The notes: generated by a model not told the origin, from the sequence alone. 64,000 nucleotides of DNA from Helicostylum pulchrum (GCA_025677825.1 JAIXMO010000011.1:469001-533000), one strand, 5' to 3'; counted from the first letter of the stretch, positions 53,129 to 64,000 are shown. Made by a program: numbers and translations.

Positions 53129-54745
53129 TTTCTTATATATGTATAAAAAATAGAAATATATAAAATTATATACGCTTTTTTTTTGGTTCTAAAAAATAAT
53201 TCAAAAAAGAGAGAGATATACAAAGCTTTTTTTTTTTTTCCTGGAAAAAGGGAAAAAAATTTCTTTAAAACGCACCACAAGTTACGTCATCAGCAGCCAA
53301 TTTGTTTCATTCTCAGTGGTAAAGGGCATTTCCTTGTAAACACTTTTTAATCATTATGATCTTTTCTTATGATCTCTAGTCACATTTTAAAAATAGGGTC
53401 TCAAGTGAAAAAAATCAAGCCTCTTTTTATCTTTTTTTTTAAATAAAAATAAATAGCTTTTTGTCTCTCCAAGTACTTGATAGAGAGAGGTTTTTTTTAA
53501 CTCTAGTAACAAGCCTCAATTGAGAGTTGTGGCACCAGCAAATAAAGAAATATGCATAATATTTTCATTTCATTCCCGCTTCATTTAACACTCGCTAAAA
53601 GCATGTCGCATGCAGTAGCCTTTCTTTTCATTTAAACAAGTGCCGTACACTTTTCTATGCGGGTGACTAGAAATTTTGTTGCGGTGATGTACGAGTTAAT
53701 GCACTAGACATTTCGACTGTAGCCCAAAACAATATACTTAAGCTAATTATTTTACTTGGTTGAACGTAAAACCTCCTAAAAAAAAAATCCAGTCGATTTG
53801 GTAGAACACCGGTCTTGGTTACACCTACTTAGATAATATGCCTCTGACAGAAAAAAAAGAAGGGTATTTAAGCTTATTTAAAGTTACAAGTCGTCCTTTT
53901 ATTTGTTTGCTTGGTAGCGAAAGTGATATTTTATGAATTTTTATCAGTACAAAGTGATCACTTTGACTTACATAATCAACCATTTAAAAATCAAAAACTA
54001 ACCATATTTACCCTGGATACAGTTGGGCCTATCACATCATGTCCCTTTCTCCTTCTATTTTCACTGTCTTCAAATACATGCTGTCGTACAATCAACTGCC
54101 CTTTAGGACATATACAACAAAAAAACCTATTCTTTCGTATAGATACAATAATACAATCACTATACAATCCCTCCTTCTAAAAATGCTTAGCTTAAATAAA
54201 TTTTTCTCTTTCGATCTCAAAAACGAAAAGATAAATCGAGCAGTTTGAAAATAGAATGATACACTACATGATTTAGCAGGTTTTTTAAAGGCAGATCAAG
54301 TTATATAACGGTTAGTAAAACCAGGATGCACTGAAAGCGAATTGCATAGCGAAACGATATATATGACAAGAGCTTGTGTATCAGAATTAATCGTACGAGC
54401 ATTGTTTTTTACTGCGAAAGGAGCTTTAAAATAAAAAAGAGAAACAAATACGCTCTTAAAAAAAGGGTCTTTACCGAAAGACTTTTTACTTGAACAACTA
54501 AAAGTAAAATCAATCTTCTTCTTGCAAGTTCCTGGTTAAAAAACCAGTACGATTTTGCTCATTTTAATATGATTGGCAAACCAGCAAAAAAAAAAAAAAA
54601 AAAAAAAAGATAATAACGCACAGTCACTCTCCCCTGCCCTGGATTAAAAAAAAAAAAAAAAAAAAAGGGATGCAATTTTGACATCCCCAGGTTTTTTTCT
54701 TTTTCTTTAAGCCTCCTCTTCTTTTTTTTTTCTCTCGAAAACCGC
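53129..54745. other. Divergent intergenic region with small relic frames
   Basis: Contains promoters for TRA2 (minus) and mitochondrial EF-G (plus). Frames at 53839-53935 (MPLTEKKEGYLSLFKVTSRP), 53911-54180 and 54039-54248 have non-repetitive codons and succeed one another in different phases, as in a decayed gene, but I could not name a family. Two A-runs of more than 20 bases lie near 54585-54608 and 54645-54666. Confidence 0.4.
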
Positions 54746-57128
54746 ATGTCATTTGTACGTTCCTTACTTGGAGGACTTCCAGGAAAGGTAAGCTTTAAAG
54801 CGGCTTCAGCTTCTTTTATAGAAGCTACTCCTCAAAACGCTTTTTCTCTTTTACCTCTTTCCATGGGTCGTCGTTTCCAATCCACTGAAGCTGACCCTAA
54901 AGACGTTGTAAGTTATATACACACACAAAAAAAAAAAGTTGAATAATACCACTAAACATAACATACACAGGAGCGTCTTAATAGACTTCGTAATATTGGT
55001 ATTTCAGCTCACATCGATTCAGGAAAGACTACTTGTACCGAACGTATTCTTTACTACACCGGTCGTATTAAGGAAATCCATGATGTTCGTGGTAGAGATG
55101 GTGTTGGAGCCAAAATGGATTCCATGGAATTAGAAAGAGAAAAGGGTATTACTATTCAATCTGCTGCTACCTATGCTAGCTGGGGAGATAACAATATCAA
55201 TATTATTGATACTCCAGGTAAAAATACATATAACATACATTATATCCTCCTATTAAAAACTAATATAATATATTATAGGTCACGTTGATTTCACTATTGA
55301 AGTTGAACGTGCTTTGCGTGTTTTAGATGGTGCCGTTATGATTTTATGTTCTGTTGCTGGTGTACAATCGCAAACGATCACCGTTGATCGTCAAATGCGT
55401 CGTTACAACGTTCCTCGCCTTTCGTTTATTAACAAGATGGATCGTGCCGGTGCCAACCCATTCCGTATTATTGACCAACTCCGACAAAAGCTTAAATTGA
55501 CAGCAGCCGCTGTCCAGATCCCTATTGGCAATGAAGACAAATTCCACGGTGTTGTTGATTTGATCACCATGAAAGCCATCTACAACGAAGGTGAAACCGG
55601 TCAAGAATTAGTCGAACGTGATATCCCTGCTGAATTAATGCCTCTTGCTGCTGAAAAAAGAACTGAATTAATTGAACAATTGGCTGATGTCGATGATGAA
55701 ATTGCTGATATTTATTTGATGGAAGAAACACCTACTGTTGAACAAATGGTAAGTGCTATTCGTCGTGCTACCATTTCTCTCAAGTTTACACCCGTCTTGA
55801 TGGGCTCCGCTTTCAAAAACACTGCTATTCAACCCTTGTTAAATGCCATTATTAATTACTTGCCTAACCCTACTGAAGTCGTCAATACCGCCTTGGATAT
55901 CAACCAAGGTGAAAAGAAGGTCGATCTCTCTCCTTATACTAACAGTCCCTTTGTCGGTCTTGCTTTCAAGTTGGAAGAAGGTCGTTACGGTCAATTGACT
56001 TATATGCGTATCTACCAAGGTGCCTTAAAGAAGGGTTCTTTCATCACTAACGTCAAGACTGGTAAGAAGATCAAGGTTCCTCGTCTTGTTCGTATGCATG
56101 CTGCTGATATGGAAGATGTCGATGAACTCGGTGCTGGTGAAATCGGTGCCATGTTTGGTGTTGATTGTTCTAGTGGTGATACTTTTACTGACGGTACTCT
56201 TCAATACACCATGACCTCCATGTACGTTCCCGACCCCGTTATCTCTCTTTCTCTTACCCCCAAGGGTAAAGAAAGTCCCAACTTCTCCAAGGCCTTGAAC
56301 CGTTTCCAAAAGGAAGATCCTACTTTCCGTGTCCATATTGATTCTGAGTCCAAGGAAACCATTATCTCCGGTATGGGTGAACTTCATTTACAAATTTATG
56401 TTGAGCGTATGAAGCGTGAATACAACGTTGAATGTTTAACTGGTAAGCCTCGTGTTGCTTTCCGTGAAACCATCGCCCAAGCTGCTAAATTCAACTACAC
56501 CCACAAGAAGCAATCTGGTGGTTCTGGTCAATACGGTCGTGTTATGGGTCAACTTGAACCCATGGAAAAGGACGAGGAAACCGGCAAGGATGTTTCTTTC
56601 GAGAACCGTGTTATCGGTGGTAACATTCCTTCCAACTTTATTCCTGCTTGTGAAAAGGGTTTCAATGATGCTCTTGATAAGGGTCCCTTGATTGGTCACC
56701 CCGTCAACGGTGTTCGTATGGTTTTGGAAGATGGTGCCTCTCACGCTGTTGATTCCAGTGAATTGGCTTTCCGTATTGCTACCAAGAACGCTTTCCACGA
56801 AGCTTTTGCCAAGGCTAAGCCTACTATATTGGAACCCATCATGAACGTTGCTATTACTGCCCCTATTGAATTCCAAGGCTCTGTTATCGGTGGCCTTAAC
56901 AAGCGTAAGGGTACCGTTGTTGATACTGAAATTCAAGAAGATTACTTTAACGTTATTGCTGATGTTCCTTTGAACGATATGTTTGGTTACTCTACCGAAT
57001 TAAGATCCGCTACTCAAGGTAAGGGTGAGTTCTCTATGGAATATAAAGACCATCAACCTGTCCAATCCAATGTTCAAGAAACTCTTATTCAAGAGTATAA
57101 GAAGGAACAAGCTAACAAGACTAAATAA
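54746..57128 (+). CDS. MEF1: Mitochondrial elongation factor G
   Basis: Exons 54746-54907, 54971-55217 and 55279-57128 give 752 residues. EF-G1 drives GTP-dependent translocation of tRNA and mRNA on mitochondrial ribosomes. The first ~48 residues (basic, Ser/Ala-rich, ending GRRFQST) are a targeting presequence. GTPase motifs: G1 AHIDSGKTT (about 67-75), switch G2 in [14 protein letters not shown]3 DTPGHVDF (about 134-141, split by intron 2), G4 NKMD (about 188). Domain IV has [11 protein letters not shown] and the C-terminal fold [19 protein letters not shown]. Codons are noticeably more C-ending than in neighbours, as in highly expressed genes. Confidence 0.97.
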
Positions 57129-57241
57129 AATCAACTGTACATTTTAATCCCAATACCTTAGAAAACTCCTCCCCCCTTTTTTTTTACACCAACATTATTA
57201 AAAGAGAAATAATAAAAAAAATGTATTATATAAAAAAAAAA

Positions 57242-58786
57242 CTAATATTCGCGCTTTTTAATAAGATCAATATATGGATCTTCTTCAATAAGCATATTCA
57301 ATTCTTCCATAATAAGTTCAGTTTTGGGTAAAATCTCTTGAACGTATTCAAACGACCGTGAATGATCTATTTTATTTTCTTCTTCCTCTTTAAATCGAGC
57401 CGCTTCAAAGTACCCTTCCACAACATGAACTTTAGTTAAACTACAATCAACAGGTTCATCCGAATCATAATCCAGACTCAAACAGACGAAATCCATCTTG
57501 AGCGTTTCCAACTGCTTCATATCATTCAAGACCACATCGAACGGGAACTTGTTTCTCTCCGGACTATCTACTTCTTCTTGACTTTGAATGATTCTTAAAT
57601 GTTTGATATTACTATGCTTGCCAATTTCTTCTAATATATGATCAGGATTTGCTGTATCCTTAAACTCATACGCTAGACTATTGTACGAACACCCCATCGT
57701 ACCTAACGATTCAATGCAATCGATTTGCTTTGATTTCAGTACCAGGTTTATCGCCTTCATCTGATAAACCAGTTCCAAATCAATTTTTTTCAATCGAATG
57801 CCTGCATCATACATGGCCTGTAATATTTTTGCGGTTAATTGAAACGCGTATACGCGATAGAATTCAAGCTGACGGCATTGCGTAACAAATTGGATAAGCC
57901 ATCTTTCATACTTTTCATAAAACCGTTCGTAATGGTTGTTTTCCATGAAATTCCAAACCAAGTTTTTAATGTGCGGTATTTTTTTGGTGAAATATTTTAG
58001 CCATGGTGTCGCAAGCCCTTCAATATGTCCTCCTGTAATCACCAACGTCTCAAGCAGGCTGGGTTCAATCTGGTATTTGGGGCCCAGTGGGTCAGGCTCC
58101 GTACATACACCATACTGTCTCATCTCTTCGGAAATAAACCTGACTTCTCTGCACGCCAATACCTTTAATTTAGGCGAGGCATTTAACATTTGTTCCAAAT
58201 GCGATACGTAGATACAGGTATTTTGTAACTTTAGATCCGTCAAATTAGGCGCGTTACACATCACTCCTGCCAACTTGATCCTGTCCAACTCCGAAGCCTC
58301 ACCGCTAAAATCGACATCGACACTCTGTAACTTTTCACACCTGAAATTATTCAGCAACGCAAGCGTAGCCAGCGGCGCACCAACCTCTCTTAAATCAACA
58401 ATAGTATTCTTCCATCTTTCAAACTGTTTCTTGGCCTTTTGAGATTTCCAAAACTTTAGCTTTAAAGGGTCCATATTTTCAACAAGATGGAAGGCTTTGA
58501 GATGGGGAAACAAGAAAGGTAGACGCAAGTACTGGTCGACAGTTAAGTTGCAGTCGGAAATGGATAAATGACGCACTTTTTCTCCCATGCCTTTGTTCTT
58601 GCTAAAGTAGGTGAACATTTCAAGAAATTGGTCCGGATAGTAGATGTAGAGCGATTCGTATAGACACAACGAGGTCTTGCACGTCGCGTTCCACGATTTA
58701 CAGACTTGCATACATTCCACTCGGTCTTCGAGAGTTAGGTATGATAACACGAGATGAAATAGTTCTGGCGATTGTGTAATTTGCAT
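57242..58786 (-). CDS. F-box/LRR protein
   Basis: 514 residues, one exon. The F-box starts at residue 6: SPELFHLVLSYLTLEDRVEC, VCKSWNATC. Irregular leucine-rich repeats follow (FPHLKAFHLV, APNLTDLKLQNTCIYV, SPKLKVLACREV, LETLVITGGHI, IKHLRIIQSQ) and an acidic tail. Not part of the family A or B array, but of the general type that is expanded in Mucoromycota. Expected partner is Skp1 in an SCF ubiquitin ligase; substrate unknown. Its stop lies about 110 bases from that of mitochondrial EF-G, in convergent order. Confidence 0.88.
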   Translation of the reverse strand: MQITQSPELFHLVLSYLTLEDRVECMQVCKSWNATCKTSLCLYESLYIYYPDQFLEMFTYFSKNKGMGEKVRHLSISDCNLTVDQYLRLPFLFPHLKAFHLVENMDPLKLKFWKSQKAKKQFERWKNTIVDLREVGAPLATLALLNNFRCEKLQSVDVDFSGEASELDRIKLAGVMCNAPNLTDLKLQNTCIYVSHLEQMLNASPKLKVLACREVRFISEEMRQYGVCTEPDPLGPKYQIEPSLLETLVITGGHIEGLATPWLKYFTKKIPHIKNLVWNFMENNHYERFYEKYERWLIQFVTQCRQLEFYRVYAFQLTAKILQAMYDAGIRLKKIDLELVYQMKAINLVLKSKQIDCIESLGTMGCSYNSLAYEFKDTANPDHILEEIGKHSNIKHLRIIQSQEEVDSPERNKFPFDVVLNDMKQLETLKMDFVCLSLDYDSDEPVDCSLTKVHVVEGYFEAARFKEEEENKIDHSRSFEYVQEILPKTELIMEELNMLIEEDPYIDLIKKREY

Positions 58787-58902
58787 TTTTTTTTTTTGTT
58801 AAAAGGAAATAAGGACGTCATAAATTTTATCTTTGTTTACTTTCGGGCATTTTCTGTTTCTCTCTTTTTTCTTTTTTTTTATTCTCTAATCTGACTTGAA
58901 AA

Positions 58903-59055
58903 GGAATCTGGCATTGTCACTCCCTTGCTAAGTACCATGATAGCTTCTGCTTCTGGGCCCTTTTCTTGTTGGTTATGAAGGAATCTAATCTAACACTGTC
59001 ACTCCTCTGCTGGTACCATGATGGCTTCCTTTTTTTTTACAATTTTTATCCTTTG
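58903..59055. repeat. Two-copy tandem repeat, ~77-bp unit
   Basis: GGAATCT..., CACTGTCACTCC, TGCT..GTACCATGAT.GCTTC occurs at 58903 and again at 58980, spaced 77 bp. A worn third trace (CCATACTGCTCCTTTGCT) follows near 59083. No coding role seen. Confidence 0.65.
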
Positions 59056-59289
59056 AAGTGTCGCTGATGAAAAAATTTAACTCCATACTGCTCCTTTGCT
59101 TTGGGTCTTTTTTTTATACAATTGATTTATAAATTGCTACTGTGATTCCTTTGAAATTCTCTCAGTAGTTGTTGACTAGTAATTTCTTTTTGAGCAGGCA
59201 GACAAAAGTCCTTGCAAGAGTTCGGAGATACTTATACTCTAGATCGAAAAGCTGTCGAACACATTAGCAAATTTCTCAAATAATTACAA

Positions 59290-59920
59290 ATTTAAAAAAG
59301 TTTCTATTTATTATGATGCAGCAATAAAAGTTTATATCTTTTGACTGATTGGCTAGTTTAAGTTGTGTAACAGGGCCTGTGATATCAGTTTTAATAGCAA
59401 GTTTGATCTCTTCAACAGAACCATCTTTCTTTTTCAAATCATTAGTAAGGTGTGATATGCGTTCTTTAAGTTTAACCACTTCGTTAATAACCATTCTCAG
59501 CTTGTTTCCGAATTGTAAAACTATAGCATTATGGTAGGCAGTTTGGATTTTGGTAGCTTCGTACGCTGTTATTAAATATGCATCGCTCTTTTTTTTGGTG
59601 TAAAAGACAAATTCATCAAATAAGAGTCCATGTACTTTTGAATTATTTTTCTGTATAGCGTCCCTTTGTTTGAAAACTTTCCGCCATCTTGAATCCTTTT
59701 TTTCAACTAAAGTGATAAAAACACTTCTTTAAAAAATCCTTGAACCGTGTATTCTTCCAAATTAAATGTAGCATTATAACCAAGTTCTTGAGTAAATATA
59801 TATCTACTGAAAAGGTACGTACGTATTACCAGAGCGCGAACATCCGATACCAGTTTGTTCAAAACGGGCACATATTCTGGCTTCCATTCAATATCAGTTA
59901 CAAAAGATTTAACAGTAATA
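59290..59920 (-). pseudogene. Decayed mobile-element-like coding fragment
   Basis: The minus strand reads in successive phases: VTDIEWKPEYVPVLNKLVSD, ELGYNATFNLEEYTVQG, KKDSRWRKVFKQRDAIQKNN, then a longer in-frame part AYHNAIVLQFGNKLRMVINE, VKLKERISHLTNDLKKKDGS, EIKLAIKTDITGPVTQLKLA. The style (N-x-I-x-x-x-F-x-x-R/K-L-R-x-x-I-N followed by an alpha-helical, lysine-rich stretch) resembles the N-terminal helical part of TnpB/Fanzor-associated proteins abundant in Mucoromycota, from memory and unverified. At least one phase change makes it a pseudogene. Confidence 0.4.
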
Positions 59921-60295
59921 ATTTTTTTTATTAGCTTGGTTCGATGTATTTATCTACATGTATATATGTATATGTGAGTAAAAGAATAGATGTTTGCGAT
60001 CGTGAGTAACTTATCGTTTCACTAGACATGTTTGGAAAAGATGAAGAGAAACAAAAAAAAATTGGCGACTTTTTTTTTGTAAAAATGATAAAGAATAAGG
60101 ATAAATTGCCAAAATTTTATCATCACTTTTTTATTTACAAAAACCAACTAAAAATGGAACCGCATCACATATTATGCAAAGAACAAATATCCCCCCCCCC
60201 CCTCCTCGCGAATATATCCTCATTTATAAAAATATGTAAGGTGCGATTATTTGAGTCCCATTACAAATAAAATAAAAACAAAAGTTTATTATTGC
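59921..60295. other. Short intergenic stretch
   Basis: No gene; contains a C11 run near 60191-60202. The frame at 60028-60270 is lysine-rich, low complexity. Confidence 0.45.
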
Positions 60296-62127
60296 TCAGG
60301 CTCTCTTCACCTTGTGCAATGCAAAACCATTTTTTCGTATTAAATTATACATAATAGATGTAAATTTAAGTACAATAAAACCCACTGCAGTAAACACAGC
60401 GTAAATATCTACATTATTTCTTTTGATCCAATGTATCTCATAACCAACATCATTACGATAATAAAGGTTTCCTTCATCATCACTAGCAAATAGACTTTCC
60501 TCCATATAATCTGCACCTCGTATAACCGCATGAACAGATCTCACTTGAATATACGCGCGATATCTATCTGTAGCCTTTTGAATTTTATCTTGAGCATCAA
60601 CAGCTAATTCATATAATTCTTTATACATTTTTCGGTACGTTCCCTCACTGTGTTGTTGATTTATGGTGCTAATATGCCTTCCTACTCCTATACGTTCAAT
60701 AGCAATTGCATTTCCCGGTTGATCTCCAAAGAACGGATAAACAAACAAGCGTACGCCGTTATATAAAGCTTCATGTAAAGATCCTGCTCCACCATGACTA
60801 ACGAAAAATGACGTAGAAGGATGTTCTAGAATAGCATATTGAGATACCCAACCCACCAGCTTGATATCTTTATGATGTATAATATCATTATCAAAATATT
60901 CTTGATCATCCGTTATGATCTTTTCTGGCACTTGAGTTAGGTTAAAATTAGCCCAAATAATACCATCAATTATTCTTTTCTCTAATAGTCTTAAAAGATT
61001 CGTCATAATTAGCTGCATATCCCGATTCAAAGGCGAAACATGTTGGCCAAAAGCTACATATGCCACTTTAGTATGATTACTTAAAAAGGTGTCTAGGTCC
61101 TTGTCTAATGACGGGTAGCTAAACCTCAATATGGGCCCAATCATATGTAGAAGTGGACTATGTTTTCTAGCTGTTTCTATACCAAACACATTATTCATTA
61201 GTTTTGGAATACCGTTGTACCTTTTTGTAGATGAATCAATAATAGGTTCTAACCCCATCTTCTGTTGGAACTTGTGCGTATATTTCACTCTTCTAGAAAT
61301 CCCATATAGCCTTATAGGTATTCTAAAAAAATCTCTATATATTCTAGTCCATAGTGATTCGCCTTGATTCGTCTGTCTAGCCGAATTATAAAACTTGCTG
61401 TTTATATAAGTCGCATCAAAATCTGCGACATTTTACATTATATATTAGCAATTGAGACTTGCCCTATTTAATAATTACTACCTGCAAATGTTCCCATTGT
61501 CGTAGATATTATCACTGGTAATTTTGAAACAATAGCTGCATCAATACAAACAATTGAAAAAGAATCGCATATAACAAGATCAATATCATCTTTCTTAAAT
61601 AAATCTTGAAGTTCAATAAACGCTATAGGAGATTGTTTCCATGTAAATAAAGTAAGGTAAAATAGAAGTATATATGTGTGTATTACCTAAAGGATATTCG
61701 AGTAAACAAACTTCTACTGCCAAAAGAGAAATTTTTTCTGGCGCCGGAAAACTAGACAAACTTTGTTTTAGCATAGGATGATGTACAAAATCGGTACTTC
61801 CGCCAGCTTCTTTAGTTTTAATCATTGGATACTGGTCAGCAAAACGAAGTTGATCACCCTAAGTGCTCTATTATGTCAGTTTCAAATTGAGTGTTTAAGA
61901 AATTTCGTTTTTACCTTCGAATAAAAAGAGATGTTATGCCCTCGATTATGCATTTCTTTCAGTATTTCAAACACCCATATATGATGACTACTACCACCAC
62001 CTACTGTTGAAAAGGCAACGTTTTTTGGGGATCTATAATCAGCATTCGGTATAATGCTTTTCGAACGCACACCTATCGATATATACAATAGCGATATAAA
62101 AAGAAAAATATAGCTTTTTAGATTCAT
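60296..62127 (-). CDS. UDP-glycosyltransferase (copy 1)
   Basis: Exons 62127-61915, 61858-61687, 61622-61482 and 61422-60296 give 550 residues. The N-terminal signal peptide is MNLKSYIFLFISLLYISIG; the membrane-anchor helix near the C-terminus is IYAVFTAVGFIVLKFTSIMY, so it should face the ER lumen. AFSTVGGGSSHHIWVFEILK at the start is typical of family-1 glycosyltransferases. The nucleotide-sugar signature is at about residues 368-415: WVSQYAILEHPSTSFFVSHG, G-S-L-H-E-A, FPFFGDQPGNA-type (here YPFFGDQPGN). AFGQHVS precedes it. Acceptor unknown; sterol, lipid or xenobiotic glycosylation are the usual roles. Confidence 0.93.
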
Positions 62128-62269
62128 TTTTTTATTTGTACGCAAAAGAAAAGAAAAGAAGAAAAACGTCAGTAATGTATTCTCATTTTATAAGTAACCA
62201 CATTGACATCTTATAATATACTACAATTTATCAAAATAAAAACCACGGAATGAAAGTCCGACCGTTTTC
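62128..62269 (-). promoter_or_regulatory. Upstream region of UGT copy 1
   Basis: AT-rich leader just before the start codon on the minus strand, bordered by the GC-rich hairpin cluster. No defined element recognised. Confidence 0.3.
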
Positions 62270-62450
62270 AATAGGGGGTCTTGGGGTTTGGTGGGAGGGT
62301 GAGCTCTCCCACCAACAGTCAACCCTCTGGGTTGAATGTTCTATCCCCTCAAAGAGGGGATCTAATAAGAATTTGACATATATCATATTCGTCTCCAAAC
62401 CCGCAGGGCGACGCTGCTTCGCGAGCGTAGCAAGCGAAAAAAGCAGCTAG
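62270..62450. repeat. GC-rich cluster of hairpins
   Basis: Four close palindromes in a GC-rich island: TGGTGGGAG / CTCCCACCA (62289-62297, 62306-62314), CAACCC / GGGTTG (62320-62334, loop TCT), ATCCCCTC / GAGGGGAT (62343-62361, loop AAA), and nested GCTGCTT / AAGCAGC (62413-62419, 62441-62447) with ACGCT / AGCGT inside. The text GCTTCGCGAGCGTAGCAAGC is like repeats found in organellar genomes. Composition is very different from all flanking DNA. Confidence 0.8.
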
Positions 62451-63201
62451 TTTACGATACTTGGACTTGACCTCCTCTTTTTATATAATGTCATAGTAAG
62501 AGCTTTTTAATTCTGTTTAACATGTTTAAGATTTTTCTTTATCTTAATGTAATATGCAGGTATTGCGTATTTTTCTTTTCTGTGTGTACATTTGCTAGAT
62601 AATTACTTTTTCACATAAAATCGGTTAAGAAATTTTTTTAGCAACACTTCATACAACGGTACCATTTCAAAGCAATATAATAGTTTTCATACAACTAGTA
62701 AAACATGGATAGTGTTTTAAAAATCTCTTTTTATCTACAATTGGTATACAGGTTATCTAAATGCTACATTGATCACTTGATTTTAGCGGTAATGTATAAG
62801 GCCATTGATGTATTGGGCACATTACTTTTACACCTAATTATGGTTACGATACAAAAAGAGTTGTATTTTGAACTAAATATTTAACCTTAAATTAAAAGTT
62901 TCTAAAAAGATGACGGTATTGTACGAAGCATTAATTATGCTTTTCCCCCTGAAATAATAATAAGAAAAAAAATTCCAGTAAAAAATTCCTTATCACACTT
63001 TCAGAAGCCTCTTATTATTAACTTTCTGCAAAAATAAAACTTACAATACTTAAATTATAAGTCCATACTATCTGAAACTCGAACAAATAATTTATTTACG
63101 GATCGAGATTTTCTTTTATTTGTCGAATATATGATTTTTTCTTGCATTATAAATAAGCATTCAATCTTCATACCAAAAAAAAAAAAAGAAAGAAAAAAAT
63201 T
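62451..63201. other. Spacer between the two UGT genes
   Basis: AT-rich with no recognised gene. It should contain the 3' end of UGT copy 2 (minus strand) and distal promoter of copy 1. Confidence 0.45.
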
Positions 63202-64000
63202 TCAGATGCTTCTTAATTTATGCATCAGATTGATTTCATATGGAATAGGTCCTAAACACCATAACCCAGCCTTTAGAATACATAAGCTCAACACAGCAAA
63301 AAAAGCATAGATATCTACATTATACCGTTTCACCCAAGGGATTTCATATCCGACATCGTAACGGTAATAAAGCATTCCTTGACTATCACTAGCAAACAAA
63401 CTTTCCTCCATAAGATCAGCTCCTCGAGTTACAGCGTTACTAGCACTCACCTGAGCATAAGTCTTGTATCGATTGACAGTGTTCTGAATCTTATTTTGAG
63501 GATCAGCAGCCACGGTATATAATTTTGCATAAAACTGGTCATAATCCTTTGAATCGTATTTTAAGTTTAAAGTGTCTATCTGTTTTCCTACTCCTATACG
63601 TTCGATAGCCCTAGCATTTCCAGGTTGATCACCAAACATTGGGTAGACAAATAATCGCTTGCCATTGAATAGCGACTCATGCATAGACCCTACACCCCCG
63701 TGACTAATAAAAAACGATACAGAAGGATGTTCAAGGATAGCAAACTGTGGGGCCCACTGAGGGAAAAGCATATCCTTGTGGCCGAATATATCATCAAAGG
63801 AGTATTCCTGGTTGATAGTCCGGACAAGTTGCGGGATTTGATCTTTACCGAGACGCGCCCATATAACTCCATCAATTATCTTTTGCTCAAATAGTCTTAA
63901 AAGTGATTGAATAATCATTTTTACATCTCGGTCAGATGACATTGCATGTTGACCAAAAGCGATGTAAACAATACTCTTGCGACTATTTAAGAATTCAAGT
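63202..64000 (-). CDS. UDP-glycosyltransferase (copy 2), C-terminal part
   Basis: The frame is open from the window edge (64000) to the stop at 63202; 5' exons lie outside. It begins EFLNSRKSIVYIAFGQHAMS, which aligns to AYVAFGQHVSPLN of copy 1, and includes the signature WAPQFAILEHPSVSFFISHG, GGVGSMHESLFNGKRLFVYP and GDQPGNARAIERIGVGKQ. A membrane anchor (IYAFFAVLSLCILKAGLWCL) and a short basic tail end the protein. By eye about two thirds of residues match copy 1 in the shared region, so the pair is a tandem duplication. Confidence 0.92.
   Translation of the reverse strand, partial: LEFLNSRKSIVYIAFGQHAMSSDRDVKMIIQSLLRLFEQKIIDGVIWARLGKDQIPQLVRTINQEYSFDDIFGHKDMLFPQWAPQFAILEHPSVSFFISHGGVGSMHESLFNGKRLFVYPMFGDQPGNARAIERIGVGKQIDTLNLKYDSKDYDQFYAKLYTVAADPQNKIQNTVNRYKTYAQVSASNAVTRGADLMEESLFASDSQGMLYYRYDVGYEIPWVKRYNVDIYAFFAVLSLCILKAGLWCLGPIPYEINLMHKLRSI

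Noticed and set aside
56025..56936. Long minus-strand frames inside mitochondrial EF-G
   Set aside because: Antisense shadows caused by biased codon use in a highly expressed gene.
62340..62365. Stem-loop ATCCCCTC-AAA-GAGGGGAT as a bacterial-type terminator
   Set aside because: The window is nuclear fungal DNA and the hairpin is one of several in a cluster without a following gene end or T-run.
1..64000. tRNA genes, rRNA genes and CRISPR arrays
   Set aside because: I looked for tRNA B-box-like words, cloverleaf arms and regularly spaced repeats and found none that hold up by eye; a covariance-model scan was not possible.

Overview
This is a window of low-GC nuclear DNA from a fungus, almost certainly one of the Mucoromycota and probably a Mucorales relative. 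The evidence is the many short introns (about 50-80 nt, GT..AG, often with A- or T-homopolymers inside), poly-A runs directly before start codons, two CotH-type spore-coat kinase-like genes, and decayed Tc1/mariner, Mutator-like and TnpB/Fanzor-like transposon pieces. No tRNA, rRNA, CRISPR array or prokaryotic operon structure was seen. The species cannot be named from the sequence alone. All spliced gene models below were built by eye from splice sites and reading-phase agreement; transcripts would settle them.

Layout. 1-6 kb: broken F-box family copies and transposon relics. 6.1-7.8 kb: an eight-exon gene for a seven-helix membrane protein. 8.8-11.2 kb: SulP sulfate transporter. 11.4-12.5 kb (minus): secreted EXORDIUM/PHI-1-like protein. 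12.8-13.4 kb: decayed TnpB/Fanzor-like fragment. 15.2-17 kb: single-pass membrane protein with an LEA-2-like C-terminus. 17.6-25.4 kb (minus): CotH-like protein, ARL5 GTPase, a transmembrane pseudokinase and an F-box protein. 26.4-29 kb: riboflavin synthase, convergent with a second CotH-like gene. 29.3-32.2 kb: a TA-flanked mobile element with ~225-bp terminal inverted repeats and a decayed cargo gene that does not look like a transposase.

33-48 kb is an array of a fast-evolving F-box family (family A: two minus-strand copies with intact frames, plus a third at its distal end, and one frameshifted copy) mixed with relics of a second F-box family (family B). All share duplicated 3' and 5' flanks, in direct and inverted order. 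Three housekeeping genes sit inside the array: MED10, U2A' and a small probable mitochondrial protein. A detached pair of family A relics joined in inverted orientation lies at 1-1.4 kb.

49.7-58.8 kb is ordinary: CTP-dependent diacylglycerol kinase (DGK1-like), Transformer-2 splicing regulator, mitochondrial elongation factor G and a large F-box protein. 59-64 kb holds a transposon-like relic and two tandem UDP-glycosyltransferases separated by an unusual GC-rich cluster of hairpins; the second enzyme runs off the window.

Common themes: RNA processing and transcription (U2A', TRA2, MED10), cell-surface and secreted proteins (two CotH, EXORDIUM-like, pseudokinase, seven-helix protein, UGTs), and a mobile, rearranging F-box region. 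The strongest leads for unexplained biology are the long-TIR cargo element, the F-box array with its conversion-like tract and B/A chimera, the receptor-like pseudokinase, and the GC hairpin cluster.
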